The notes under the pieces are model-generated. The model had not been told where the DNA came from. It saw nothing but the letters and a program-made list of their open reading frames with translations, and did not search any database. This document shows, one piece after another, positions 9,049-17,860 of a stretch of DNA of 36,130 nucleotides (position 1 is its first letter; each line of letters opens with the position of its first letter). The position numbers and the translations under genes were made by a program. The stretch is from Gammaproteobacteria bacterium (lineage in GTDB: Bacteria > Pseudomonadota > Gammaproteobacteria > Pseudomonadales > Halieaceae). The DNA is taken from the NCBI GenBank assembly GCA_002748505.1, contig PDSN01000039.1, positions 1 to 36,130 on the forward strand, read 5' to 3'.

Positions 9049-10263
9049 ATGCATATTCTTCACATTTTGGATCATTCCATCCCACTGCACAGCGGTTATA
9101 CCTTTCGCACTCGCAATATTTTGTTACAGCAGCGTGCGCGCGGTTGGCAGACCTCGCATATTACCGGCTTGAAGCAGGGTTTTGCCAGCGAGCCAAAAGA
9201 AACCGTTGATGAGCTGACCTTTTATCGCACGCCAGCTGCCGAGGGTGTGTTGGACCGTTTGCCGGTGATTAACCAGTGGCGGGTGATAAACACCCTGGCA
9301 AAGCGTCTAAAGCAGGTTGTCGATGAGATTAAGCCCGATATTTTACACGCGCACTCACCGGCACTTAACGGTTTGGCGGCGCTTAAGGTTGCGCGCCAGA
9401 CCGGTATACCCCTGGTGTATGAATGCCGCGCATTCTGGGAAGATGCGGCGGTGGATCACGGCACCAGCAGTGAGGGGGGGCTGCGTTACAAGCTCACCCG
9501 CGCACTTGAAAGCCGTGTTTTTGCCAAAGCCGATGCGGTGACAACCATTTGTGAAGGGTTAAGAAAAGATATTGTTGCCCGCGGCATCAGCCCCGATAAG
9601 GTCACCGTGATTCCAAACGCGGTGGATATCGAAAACTTCGCCATGGATCAGCCCGTGAACCTTGATTTACAGGAAAAGCTGGGCTTGAAAGACAAGCAGG
9701 TGCTGGGTTTTATCGGTTCGTTTTACGCCTATGAAGGTCTGCCGCTGATTTTGGACGCAATGCCCGCACTGGCAAAACAGTTTCCCGATATAAAGCTGCT
9801 GTTGGTTGGCGGTGGCCCGCAGGAAGATTTGATCAAGCAAAAAACCGCAACCCTGCAGTTGCAGGATCGGGTTATTCTCACCGGCCGCGTGCCCCATAGC
9901 GAGGTGCAGGACTACTACAATCTGGTGGATATTTTTGTGTATCCGCGTCTCTCCATGCGCTTGACTGATTTGGTGACGCCATTAAAACCGCTGGAAGCCA
10001 TGGCGCAGGGGCGTTTGGTGGTAGCGTCTGACGTGGGCGGACACCAGGAATTGATAGAAAACGGTAAAACCGGCCGTTTGTTTAAGGCAGGTGATGCGAA
10101 GGATTTAGCCGCAGTGGTGGCGAAGTTGCTCGACGATGAAGAACGGTGGCCTGCGATGCGCGCTGCCGGGCGCGATTATGTGGAAAACGTGCGCAACTGG
10201 CCCAATTCGGTGGCAAATTATCAAGCCATTTACGACAAATTGCTTGCGGGAAAACGCGCGTGA
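9049..10263 (+). CDS. Glycosyltransferase GT4, exosortase-associated (TIGR04063 type)
   Basis: A 404-residue GT-B glycosyltransferase. The start MHILHILDHSIPLHSGYTFR is characteristic of the exosortase A-associated family TIGR04063. AHSPALNGLAAL and YECRAFWEDAAVDHGT are typical of its acceptor domain. The donor domain has GFIGSFYAYEGLPLILDA, LLVGGGPQED and the PLKPLEAMAQGRLVVASDVGG segment with its conserved glutamate. AAGG lies 8 bases before the ATG, 9 bases after the amidotransferase stop. Its stop overlaps the start of the next transferase (GTGA). Confidence 0.9.
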   Translation: MHILHILDHSIPLHSGYTFRTRNILLQQRARGWQTSHITGLKQGFASEPKETVDELTFYRTPAAEGVLDRLPVINQWRVINTLAKRLKQVVDEIKPDILHAHSPALNGLAALKVARQTGIPLVYECRAFWEDAAVDHGTSSEGGLRYKLTRALESRVFAKADAVTTICEGLRKDIVARGISPDKVTVIPNAVDIENFAMDQPVNLDLQEKLGLKDKQVLGFIGSFYAYEGLPLILDAMPALAKQFPDIKLLLVGGGPQEDLIKQKTATLQLQDRVILTGRVPHSEVQDYYNLVDIFVYPRLSMRLTDLVTPLKPLEAMAQGRLVVASDVGGHQELIENGKTGRLFKAGDAKDLAAVVAKLLDDEERWPAMRAAGRDYVENVRNWPNSVANYQAIYDKLLAGKRA

Positions 10264-11324
10264 AAATCGGTTTAGTTGGTCCTGTTCCACCGCCAGCGGG
10301 TGGTATGGCGATGCAAACCTTGCAACTCAAAGAGCTGCTGGAGAGTGAAGGGCAGAGCGTAGTCATGCTGGCCACCAACGGCCCCTACAAGCCAGCCTTC
10401 GCTGAAAAACTCAAAGGTATTCGCGCGCTGTTTCGCCTGCTGCCGTATTTAGCTGGCTTATGGAATTTATGTTCGCGCGTTGAATTGATTCACTTGATGG
10501 CAAATTCCGGTTGGTCATGGCTGCTTTTCAGTGCGCCCTGTCTAGTGATTGCCAAACTTCGCGGTACGCCGGTTATCGTCAACTATAGAGGCGGAGAAGC
10601 AGACAGTTATTTCGCCAACAACGCCTGGCATGTCAGGCCGATTATGCGCCTGGCCGCAAAGGTGATTGTGCCTTCGCGCTTTTTAAAGCATGTGTTTTTA
10701 CGCTACGACCTGCGCACCGATGTTATTCCCAATATTGTGCGTCTTGAGCGTTTTTCAGGCCAGCGCGCATCTGTGCACGATGGTGCGCATCTCGTTATTA
10801 CCCGCAATTTAGAACCTATTTACGGCATTCCCACTGCGCTAAAAGCACTGGCACTTGTTGCTGAAAAATTCCCGCAAACACACTTATCCATTGCTGGTAG
10901 TGGGCCGCAATTGGAAGAGCTTGAAACCCTGGCGGAAACCCTGGGCGTGCGGGATAAGGTTTCTTTTCTCGGGCGGCTTGATCGCGATGCGATAGACGCA
11001 CTGTACCGCAGCGCCGATGTGCTGCTCAATCCCACCACCGTGGACAATATGCCCAACTCACTGTTAGAGGCGATGGCCGCCAAAGTGTGCATTGTCAGCT
11101 CCAATGTGGGTGGTGTGCCGTTTATGGTGGAACATGAAAAAACCGCTTTGTTAACGCCGGTTGGCGATGAACAAGCGATGGCCGATGCCATATCCTGTCT
11201 ACTCACCGATGAGCTGTTGCGCAAACGACTGGTGACCGCTGCTTACAACAGTGTGCAACGCTGTGCGTGGCCCGAAGTGAAAAATCAATGGCTAAGCACG
11301 TATCAGGAGGTGCTGCGCGCATGA
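10260..11324 (+). CDS. Glycosyltransferase, GT4 family
   Basis: A 354-residue GT-B transferase starting KIGLVGPVPPPAGGMAMQT, the nucleotide-sugar glycine-rich start of GT4 enzymes. The donor domain shows ITRNLEPIYGIPTALKAL, LSIAGSGPQLEE, and TVDNMPNSLLEAMAAKV with the conserved glutamate. I place the start at GTG 10260, which shares bases with the preceding TGA and has GGGA upstream. The longer frame beginning at 10146 would lie mostly inside the previous gene and has no family-like sequence. Its stop overlaps the ATG of the adenylating enzyme. Confidence 0.88.
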   Translation: MKIGLVGPVPPPAGGMAMQTLQLKELLESEGQSVVMLATNGPYKPAFAEKLKGIRALFRLLPYLAGLWNLCSRVELIHLMANSGWSWLLFSAPCLVIAKLRGTPVIVNYRGGEADSYFANNAWHVRPIMRLAAKVIVPSRFLKHVFLRYDLRTDVIPNIVRLERFSGQRASVHDGAHLVITRNLEPIYGIPTALKALALVAEKFPQTHLSIAGSGPQLEELETLAETLGVRDKVSFLGRLDRDAIDALYRSADVLLNPTTVDNMPNSLLEAMAAKVCIVSSNVGGVPFMVEHEKTALLTPVGDEQAMADAISCLLTDELLRKRLVTAAYNSVQRCAWPEVKNQWLSTYQEVLRA

Positions 11325-12670
11325 GTTTTTATACGTCTTTGGTGGCGAATATTTTATTTCCGCTGCATGAGCGCTTAAAAAAACACAGTACCATCGCTGT
11401 GCACAAGCAGATGGAAGCTACTCAGTGGTACAAGCCGGAGCATTTAGAACAACTGCGCGTACAGCGTCTGCGCACGTTTTTGCAGCGTATTGGCAAAGAT
11501 GTGCCTTATTATCGTGAACTGTTTGCCAGGCTTGAGTTTAACCCCGACACCGTCAATTCCCTGGACGATATTCAGCAATTACCCCTGATGGGCAAGCCGG
11601 AAATTCGCGGGCATTCCGACGCTATGAAAGCCGACAACGCACAGGGTCTGGCGCGATTTAACACTGGCGGTTCCAGCGGCGAGCCCTTGATTTTTTATAT
11701 TGGCAATGAGCGCGTCAGTCACGATGTGGCGGCGAAACGTCGCGCAACCCGCTGGTGGGGTGTTGATATTGGCGATCCCGAAATTGTGGTCTGGGGCTCG
11801 CCCATTGAACTGGGCGCACAGGATCGCGTGCGTATGCTGCGCGATAAACTGTTTCGCACCGAACTGTTATCAGCTTTTGAAATGACAGAGGATAATTTAA
11901 ACCATTTTGTCTCGGTCATTCGTGAAATGCGCCCCAAAATGTTGTTCGGTTATCCCTCCTCGCTATCCCATATCGCCAAACACGCCAGGCAGAAAGGCGT
12001 GCCCATGGATGACCTGGGTATAAAGGTGGCGTTTGTAACCTCTGAGCGTTTATACGACGAGCAGCGTCTGATCATTGAAGAGGTCTTCGCCTGTCCGGTG
12101 GCAAATGGCTACGGTGGCCGCGATGCGGGCTTTATCGCCCACCAATGCCCAGAGGGCAATATGCATATTACCGCTGAAGACATGCTGGTGGAAATCATTG
12201 ACAAGGACGGCAATACCCTGCCCGCAGGGCAAAGTGGTGAAATTGTCGTCACCCATTTTGCCACCGCTGATTTCCCCTTTTTGCGCTATCGCACCGGCGA
12301 TGTGGGTGTGCTGGATGACGAGTTGTGTCGCTGCGGTCGCGGTCTGCCATTGTTAAAAGAAATACAAGGCCGGACTACGGATTTTGTGGTCGCAAAAAAC
12401 GGCGCGGTGATTCACGGTCTTGCACTGATTTATATTTTGCGTGATTTGCCGGGCATCGCTGAGTTTAAGGTGGTACAGGAATCCCTGGATCTCACTCGGG
12501 TCATGTTGGTAAAAGGCCCTGATTTTGCAGCCAGTAATGAAGACGCCATCCGCGATGTTTTTCAGCAGCGCCTGGGTAAAGATGTGGATGTGGTATTTGA
12601 ATACAGCGACCTTATTCCGGCGGAAAAATCCGGCAAATTCCGGTATATCATCAGCAAAGTAGCGGTTTGA
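11321..12670 (+). CDS. Phenylacetate-CoA-ligase-like adenylating enzyme (CapK/PaaK type)
   Basis: A 449-residue member of the adenylate-forming superfamily, of the CapK type often found in polysaccharide loci. The AMP/ATP-binding loop is FNTGGSSGEPLIFY. Later motifs are FGYPSSLSHIAKHA, NGYGGRDAGFIAHQCPEG, YRTGDVG and RCGRGLPLLKEIQGR, with the C-terminal lid after that. It may activate an acyl or amino-acid group for decoration of the glycan, a job consistent with the neighbouring FemAB and amidotransferase proteins but unproven. ATG 11321 is preceded by a perfect AGGAGG at 11305-11310, the strongest ribosome site in the operon, so the in-frame upstream start at 11267 is unlikely. Confidence 0.88.
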   Translation: MSFYTSLVANILFPLHERLKKHSTIAVHKQMEATQWYKPEHLEQLRVQRLRTFLQRIGKDVPYYRELFARLEFNPDTVNSLDDIQQLPLMGKPEIRGHSDAMKADNAQGLARFNTGGSSGEPLIFYIGNERVSHDVAAKRRATRWWGVDIGDPEIVVWGSPIELGAQDRVRMLRDKLFRTELLSAFEMTEDNLNHFVSVIREMRPKMLFGYPSSLSHIAKHARQKGVPMDDLGIKVAFVTSERLYDEQRLIIEEVFACPVANGYGGRDAGFIAHQCPEGNMHITAEDMLVEIIDKDGNTLPAGQSGEIVVTHFATADFPFLRYRTGDVGVLDDELCRCGRGLPLLKEIQGRTTDFVVAKNGAVIHGLALIYILRDLPGIAEFKVVQESLDLTRVMLVKGPDFAASNEDAIRDVFQQRLGKDVDVVFEYSDLIPAEKSGKFRYIISKVAV

Positions 12671-13770
12671 TGCGCGTTTTCCTGGCTGTCTTGCTGTGCC
12701 TGCCCTGGCTGGTCAGCGCCGAGGGCGTGGATAAAACCTTTAGCTTTGCAGATTGTCACCGCGTACAGGGCAAGGTGGTCTGTGACCCACGGGAAAAATC
12801 GACTGCCAGGCCTGTGCAAAAAAACAATCTGCAGGCCCTGGTCAATGTCACGCCAAGTGGTGGCACATTGACGATTGCACCCGGCGAATATCAGCAGGGT
12901 TTGATTCTGTACCGTCCAATTACCCTCAATATGCGAGGGGTGCATATGCATAAAGTGGTGTGGAAAAAAGCTGCGCTGATTGTCGAGCAAACAGAACCCG
13001 GCCCTATTGTTATCAATGACTATCAGCACGATGGCAGGCACTCAGATGCTGTTTACAGAAACCTGTCGGGGCTGCGCATCAGCGGGAAACAGTTTGATGT
13101 CACGTTGAATAACGCCCATATTCAACACACCGCAATGGGTGTATTGACGGACAATAAGGGCGGTAGTCTGACGATCAATGACTCGGTGATTGAAAACATC
13201 GGCGGCATTCCCGGGCAGTCCAGTCTCAGTCATATCGTATACGCGGGATTGATTGACACCCTGACCATTCAGGACACTGTCTTACGAAATTCTACGGGCA
13301 AAGGGCATTTGTTGAAGTCCCGTGCCAAACGCACCACTGTCAGTCGTTCTGAGCTTGCGGGCAAAGACGGTGAACACAGCCGTGTAATTGATATTTCCTG
13401 CGGTGGGTTTTTGGCTGTGACCAACAGTCTTTTACAGGCAAGTGCCAATGCCGATAACGCCGATCTTATTGCCATGGGCGTGGAAGCCCCGCAGAATTGC
13501 CACAACACCAGCCGCGACAATAAGGTGGTGATTACCGGCAATACCATCCTGTTTGATATACGCCATAAGCAACAACTACCCTTGGCGGATCAGATTTTTT
13601 TTAACTGGCAGGGGCCGGTGAGTTCCCTGAACGTCAGCGACAACATCATTGTCGCGCCGGGGCGGTTTTTGTGGCAGGCCCCGTGGCGTCATGTGGATAT
13701 CAGCATTCCCAAAAGCGCGAATAACTGCATTTATAAAACGCGCGAGGCGGCGGGTTTAGCGGGTTTTTGA
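12670..13770 (+). CDS. Secreted right-handed beta-helix protein, unknown function
   Basis: A 366-residue protein with a clear signal peptide (MRVFLAVLLCLPWLVSA, cleavage after about residue 17). The mature part has repeating short beta-rich turns with N/D-rich positions (LNNAHIQHTAMGVL, LTINDSVIENIGG, LTIQDTVLRNSTG, LAVTNSLLQAS), as in parallel beta-helix folds of the pectate-lyase / C5-epimerase type. I see no specific catalytic motif, so it may be a polymer-modifying enzyme, lyase or binding protein. ATG 12670 shares its A with the preceding TGA and there is no good ribosome site, so translation is probably coupled. It is the last gene of the + strand operon. No PEP-CTERM or anchor sequence is at the C-terminus (ends AAGLAGF). 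Confidence 0.72.
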   Translation: MRVFLAVLLCLPWLVSAEGVDKTFSFADCHRVQGKVVCDPREKSTARPVQKNNLQALVNVTPSGGTLTIAPGEYQQGLILYRPITLNMRGVHMHKVVWKKAALIVEQTEPGPIVINDYQHDGRHSDAVYRNLSGLRISGKQFDVTLNNAHIQHTAMGVLTDNKGGSLTINDSVIENIGGIPGQSSLSHIVYAGLIDTLTIQDTVLRNSTGKGHLLKSRAKRTTVSRSELAGKDGEHSRVIDISCGGFLAVTNSLLQASANADNADLIAMGVEAPQNCHNTSRDNKVVITGNTILFDIRHKQQLPLADQIFFNWQGPVSSLNVSDNIIVAPGRFLWQAPWRHVDISIPKSANNCIYKTREAAGLAGF

Positions 13771-13827
13771 TTTTAGTGCTTGATTTTATTTTTGTGCCGC
13801 CAGCACTGCATTCATGAAATACCCGAG

Positions 13828-15651
13828 TTATTCCTGATGTGCCGCTACCCACAGTTCAAACACTGTTAAAATCCACACCAGCTCTCCGTAATAGGAGGCG
13901 TGGCCAGAGCGGTGCAGTTCTATGGTTTTGTCGATAAATTCAGGGCGCAGGTAGCCGCGTTTCTTTAATGAGAGCAGGTTGTCGTAGGCCATGTCGCGCA
14001 GTGGCTGGTGTTCGCGCATCCATACGCCGAAGGGCAGGCCAAAACCCTGTTTGCTTTTGTTAATGGTGGCATCGGGTAACCAGCCGCGCAGGGCGTTTTT
14101 ATAAAAACGTCGCAGTTCGCCTTTGGCCAGTTTCATTTTACTGGGAATGGAGAGCGAAAAATTCACCAGCTCATCGTCGAGCATAGGGTAGCTGACCCTG
14201 ACTCCGGCCAGGGCGCACATATGGCTGACTTTGCGCAGGTCGTTGTCGGCCAGCGTGTACTGCCAATCCAGATACAACATACGGTTTTGCAGAGTGGCGG
14301 GTTCTGGCCGCTGGTATATTTCGCGCTGTAAAGCGATGGGCGCTTCTGTGTTTATTTCACTGACAAAGTCGTCAGTGAATATTTCCCTGGCACTGTGGCG
14401 ATGCAGGAAGTTATAGCTTTGCATTCTGTCGGGCAGCGGGGTGTTGGCCTGGTCAATATAACTGCCGGCTTTTGACACCAGCGGCAATGCGTTTGGCAGA
14501 GCTTTAACTAGGGGTTCCAGTAAACCGCTGCGCAAAAAACCAGGTATGTTTTGGTAGTATTCAAACACTTGTTGTTTGGCGTAGCGCTCATTACCCGCAA
14601 AAAACTCGTCGCCACCATCGCCAGCTAACAACAGCTCGATGCCCGCTTCTTTGGCTGTTTTGGCACAGAAATAGGCGGGCAGGGCAGAGGAGTTACCAAA
14701 GGGTTCGTCGTAGCTGGTGGCAACCAACGGCAGTGCTTCCACTACGTCCTCGGGGGTGACGTAATACTCGTTGAGTTCAACGCCAAAGTGTTTGGCGGTA
14801 ATGCGCGCGAAGGCCATTTCGTCATAGCCCTCGGCGGAGAAACCAATCGAGAACGCGCGCGCGGTGTCGTCGCGAATTTCCGATAACATGCCCACCACGG
14901 TTGAGCTGTCCAGTCCGCCGCTCAAAAACGCACCCACGTTCTCGCCTTCAGCGCCGGCTTTACGGGTGGATTCACGCAGCCAGTGTTTTAGCTCTTCACA
15001 GAGCTTTTGCTCCGGCGCGCTGGCCTTCTCGCTGAATTTCGGTACCCAGTAGCAGTGGGTGTTTAGCTGTCCATTTGCGAAGCGCAAACAATGTGCACCT
15101 GGCAATTTACTCAAGCCCCGGTAAACCGACACCGGGCTTGGCACCATATGGAAATACACATAATCGTAGATGCCCTGTGCAGTCAGCTCGCGCTCCAGCG
15201 CGGGGTGGGCCAGCGTGGCACTGGCGGAACTCGCCACTGCGATACCTGCATCGTTTGGCATTACGGCATAGTAAATGGGATGTTGGCCGAAACGGTCGTT
15301 GGCGGCGACAACGGTGTCTGCCTGTTTGTCCACTAAACAAACACTAAAGACGCCGGTGATACCGTCCAGCACTTTTTCGCCCCGTTTGCTGTAGGTGTCG
15401 GCGAACGTCTGCGCGGGATGCGTCGATACCTCACCCGCAAAGCGCGGAGCGCCGGTAACCAGCACTAAAAACTGCTCATTTTCAAATACATCGCCGGTAC
15501 TGACGCCGTGGCAGTGTTCACCGCCCAAATAGTGGTGCGGCAGCTGCGAATTCAGAGCGCCGCCTAAAATGTTGCTGGCATCGGGCGCATCGGCCTTATA
15601 CCAGCAGGCCAGGGCATCAGTTAGCAGAGGGGATTGGGAAATATGACTCAC
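13828..15651 (-). CDS. Asparagine-synthase-like protein with degenerate glutaminase domain
   Basis: A 607-residue AsnB homologue convergent with the exopolysaccharide operon. The synthetase domain is intact: SGGLDSSTVVGML (P-loop, residues 244-256), AFSIGFSAEGYDEMAFAR, YDEPFGNSSALP, LLLAGDGGDEFFAGNERY and VRVSYPMLDDEL. The N-terminal domain keeps the fold elements GVFSVCLVDK and NDRFGQHPIYY. It lacks the nucleophile Cys2 and the RGPD segment, and FLVLVTGAPRF replaces the glutamine-binding YNGEIYN. It therefore should not hydrolyse glutamine and may use ammonia or another amine, as Cys-less beta-lactam synthetases do. The start is GTG 15651 with AAGGA about 10 bases upstream. Longer in-frame versions would run into the neighbouring gene and add unrelated sequence. 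Confidence 0.85.
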   Translation of the reverse strand: MSHISQSPLLTDALACWYKADAPDASNILGGALNSQLPHHYLGGEHCHGVSTGDVFENEQFLVLVTGAPRFAGEVSTHPAQTFADTYSKRGEKVLDGITGVFSVCLVDKQADTVVAANDRFGQHPIYYAVMPNDAGIAVASSASATLAHPALERELTAQGIYDYVYFHMVPSPVSVYRGLSKLPGAHCLRFANGQLNTHCYWVPKFSEKASAPEQKLCEELKHWLRESTRKAGAEGENVGAFLSGGLDSSTVVGMLSEIRDDTARAFSIGFSAEGYDEMAFARITAKHFGVELNEYYVTPEDVVEALPLVATSYDEPFGNSSALPAYFCAKTAKEAGIELLLAGDGGDEFFAGNERYAKQQVFEYYQNIPGFLRSGLLEPLVKALPNALPLVSKAGSYIDQANTPLPDRMQSYNFLHRHSAREIFTDDFVSEINTEAPIALQREIYQRPEPATLQNRMLYLDWQYTLADNDLRKVSHMCALAGVRVSYPMLDDELVNFSLSIPSKMKLAKGELRRFYKNALRGWLPDATINKSKQGFGLPFGVWMREHQPLRDMAYDNLLSLKKRGYLRPEFIDKTIELHRSGHASYYGELVWILTVFELWVAAHQE

Positions 15652-15736
15652 GGCGATACTGTCCTTGCGAGAATATGACAAAGCGGTGATGCTAGCATTT
15701 TGCGATGCTAAAGGTAACGCAGCACCTGCATTCGCT

Positions 15737-17302
15737 TTAGGCAATATCACCAGAGCTTGTGCTTTTCCGTTGATCCGGCGCTGCCCGGTACCTTGGCAAT
15801 ACGGTAGCGGTGGGGAACTGATCCAGTAGTGGTTGGGGGAAACCGCTGGCATCGACCACCTGCGCGTGTTGCCGCCCCAGCTGGCGCGGCTCGGTGACAC
15901 CACAGGAATGGGCGATGATTTCAACCTCGTGGGCGATATTGTCGGCATAGTGCGCCACGCGCTCGGCCTTGTGCAATGGGTTCAGTCCTTCCTGTAGGTC
16001 TTTATTGTGTGTGGTAATACCGGTGGGACAGGTGTTTTTATTGCATTGCAAAGCCTGAATACAACCAAGTGCGAATAAAAAACCGCGCGCCGTGTTAACC
16101 ATATCGGCACCCAGACACAGGGCGCTGGCGACTTCTATCGGGTTAATGAGTTTGCCCGAGGCGATAATTTTGACACGATCGCGCAGGGCATAGCGGGTCA
16201 GGGTATCCACCAACAGCGGCAGGGCGCGTTTCAGGGGGAGCCCCATCGCATCGATTAAACTCAACGGTGCGGCGCCGCTGCCGCCATCGCCACCATCCAA
16301 GGTAATAAAGTCCGGTGCGTAATCCAGCCCTTTTTGGTGGATGGTTTTGCAAAGCTCATCGAGCCAGGCGTCTGCACCCAACACCGTTTTAAACCCTACG
16401 GGCTTGCCGGTGACCCTGCGAATATGTGCGATACGCTCCAGCAGTTCGTCGATGGAATTGATGTCGGTGTGGCGATTTGGGCTGATTGAGGCCTCGCCGA
16501 CAGGAATCCCCCGGGTGCTGGCGATCAGTTCGGTGACTTTTGCAGCGGGTAATATGCCGCCCTTACCGGGTTTGGCACCCTGGGCGAGTTTAAGCTCAAA
16601 CATACGCACCTGTTTATGCGCAGCGATGTCTTTGAGTTTCTCGTCACTCAAATGCCCGTGTGCATCGCGCACACCGTATTTCGCCGTGCCGATTTGAAAA
16701 ACGATGTCACAGCCGCCCTCTAAATGATAGGGCGACAGGCCGCCTTCGCCGGTGTTTAAGTAAATACCGGCTTTGGCAGCGCCGTGGGACAGTGCTTGCA
16801 CCGCTGGCGCCGACAGTGCGCCAAAACTCATCGCGGAAATGTTGACCAGTTTATTGCTGGTAAAAGGTGTGGCGGCGCTGTGTTCTCCAAACACGATGGC
16901 CGCGGGCGCGGTGATATCACTTTCCAGTGGTGGAAATAGCGCGTTCAGGAAAATGGTGTTGCCAGGGGTGTTCAAACTGCGTGAGGATCCAAAGGCAGTG
17001 GTGGTGTCGAGGTTTTTTGCTGCGCGATACACCCAACTGCGCTGGGCGCGGTTAAAGGGCAGCTCTTCGCGATCCATGGCGAAGACATAAGGTCTGAAAA
17101 ATTCACCCAGATGTTCAAAAAAATAGCGAAAACGGCCGATGATCGGGAAGTTGCGACGGATGGCATGGCGACTTTGGTTGATATCGCGAAAGTACATCCA
17201 GGCGAGGACAAGCACTACGGCAAAAACCGCCAGACTGACGCCAATGGCGCTGATTTCCAGGAATAGCGAAGTGAAACGCTCAAGCGTGCCGGACTGATTC
17301 AT
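15737..17302 (-). CDS. Membrane-anchored FMN-binding glutamate-synthase-domain protein
   Basis: A 521-residue protein related to the FMN / 3Fe-4S synthase domain of glutamate synthase, without the glutaminase domain. It has one N-terminal membrane segment (about residues 17-38). The barrel shows ISAMSFGALS, GEGGLSPYH, LAQGAKPGKGG, GVGEASISPNRH-like sequence, ITLDGGDGGSG and the phosphate-binding region ASGKLINP. Cys414, Cys420 and Cys425 (CNKNTCPTGITTHN) match the C-x5-C-x4-C iron-sulphur spacing of GltS. Standalone proteins of this type are common in proteobacteria; their physiological donor is not established here. ATG 17302 has GGAG 6 bases upstream. It ends 85 bases before the Cys-less asparagine-synthase-like gene and is probably co-transcribed with it. 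Confidence 0.85.
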   Translation of the reverse strand: MNQSGTLERFTSLFLEISAIGVSLAVFAVVLVLAWMYFRDINQSRHAIRRNFPIIGRFRYFFEHLGEFFRPYVFAMDREELPFNRAQRSWVYRAAKNLDTTTAFGSSRSLNTPGNTIFLNALFPPLESDITAPAAIVFGEHSAATPFTSNKLVNISAMSFGALSAPAVQALSHGAAKAGIYLNTGEGGLSPYHLEGGCDIVFQIGTAKYGVRDAHGHLSDEKLKDIAAHKQVRMFELKLAQGAKPGKGGILPAAKVTELIASTRGIPVGEASISPNRHTDINSIDELLERIAHIRRVTGKPVGFKTVLGADAWLDELCKTIHQKGLDYAPDFITLDGGDGGSGAAPLSLIDAMGLPLKRALPLLVDTLTRYALRDRVKIIASGKLINPIEVASALCLGADMVNTARGFLFALGCIQALQCNKNTCPTGITTHNKDLQEGLNPLHKAERVAHYADNIAHEVEIIAHSCGVTEPRQLGRQHAQVVDASGFPQPLLDQFPTATVLPRYRAAPDQRKSTSSGDIA

Positions 17303-17429
17303 GGCGGGCTCCGTGGGTATGTGGGGCTGCCAAGTATCGCTCCTGAACAAAAGTGGTGCAAGGTTTGCTGCAAGCGTGTATGGTGTTGACCGAATCTTCG
17401 TTGAGGTCAATAGAAACAGGAGCCGTAAT

Positions 17430-17804
17430 ATGTCACGCAGATCAGTCGCTTACCTATTTGTTGCATTACTTTCGCCCGCCATGGCACAGGCGGATGAGTT
17501 GTCAGTTTTATCCAGCAATCTGTGTGAAAAAATGAAAGCCTGCGCGCTTGAGGAAATGCAAAGTGAAGGTATGGACGTGTCGATGCGGGCTATGATTCAG
17601 CCCATGCTTGATAATATGTGCGTGAGCATGGCTCAATACACCGCTGCAGTGGCGCAACACAGCGATCTTCGAGGGCCGGCTACGGCCTGTTTAAAGAGCC
17701 TGCAGGGTTTTACCTGCGCCGATTTTAAACGTGGCCAGCAAGGTTCTACTCCTGAGTGCAGGGAGTTTGAAGAAAAAGCGAATGCCGCGCGCAAGCAGCA
17801 GTAG
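17430..17804 (+). CDS. Small secreted six-cysteine protein, unknown
   Basis: I do not recognise this family. It encodes 124 residues with a signal peptide (VAYLFVALLSPAMAQA, cleavage near residue 21). The mature domain of about 100 residues is helical and has exactly six cysteines (32, 38, 64, 87, 96, 110), suggesting three periplasmic disulphides. AGGAG at 17418-17422 precedes ATG 17430 by 7 bases; the frame is open further upstream but has no signal-peptide-compatible start. It is divergent from the glutamate-synthase-like gene across a 127-base region. That region contains TTGACC (17386-17391) and its inverse GGTCAA (17405-17410), a possible operator. Confidence 0.7.
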   Translation: MSRRSVAYLFVALLSPAMAQADELSVLSSNLCEKMKACALEEMQSEGMDVSMRAMIQPMLDNMCVSMAQYTAAVAQHSDLRGPATACLKSLQGFTCADFKRGQQGSTPECREFEEKANAARKQQ

Positions 17805-17860
17805 CTAGACAAACCCCGCGCCCCGCGCGCAGAGCAGATATTGCGCTAAAGTCCTGCATT

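Noticed and set aside
15652..15948. Longer N-terminus for the second asparagine-synthase-like protein
   Set aside because: It would overlap the coding end of the GltS-like gene and adds low-complexity sequence; GTG 15651 has a good ribosome site.
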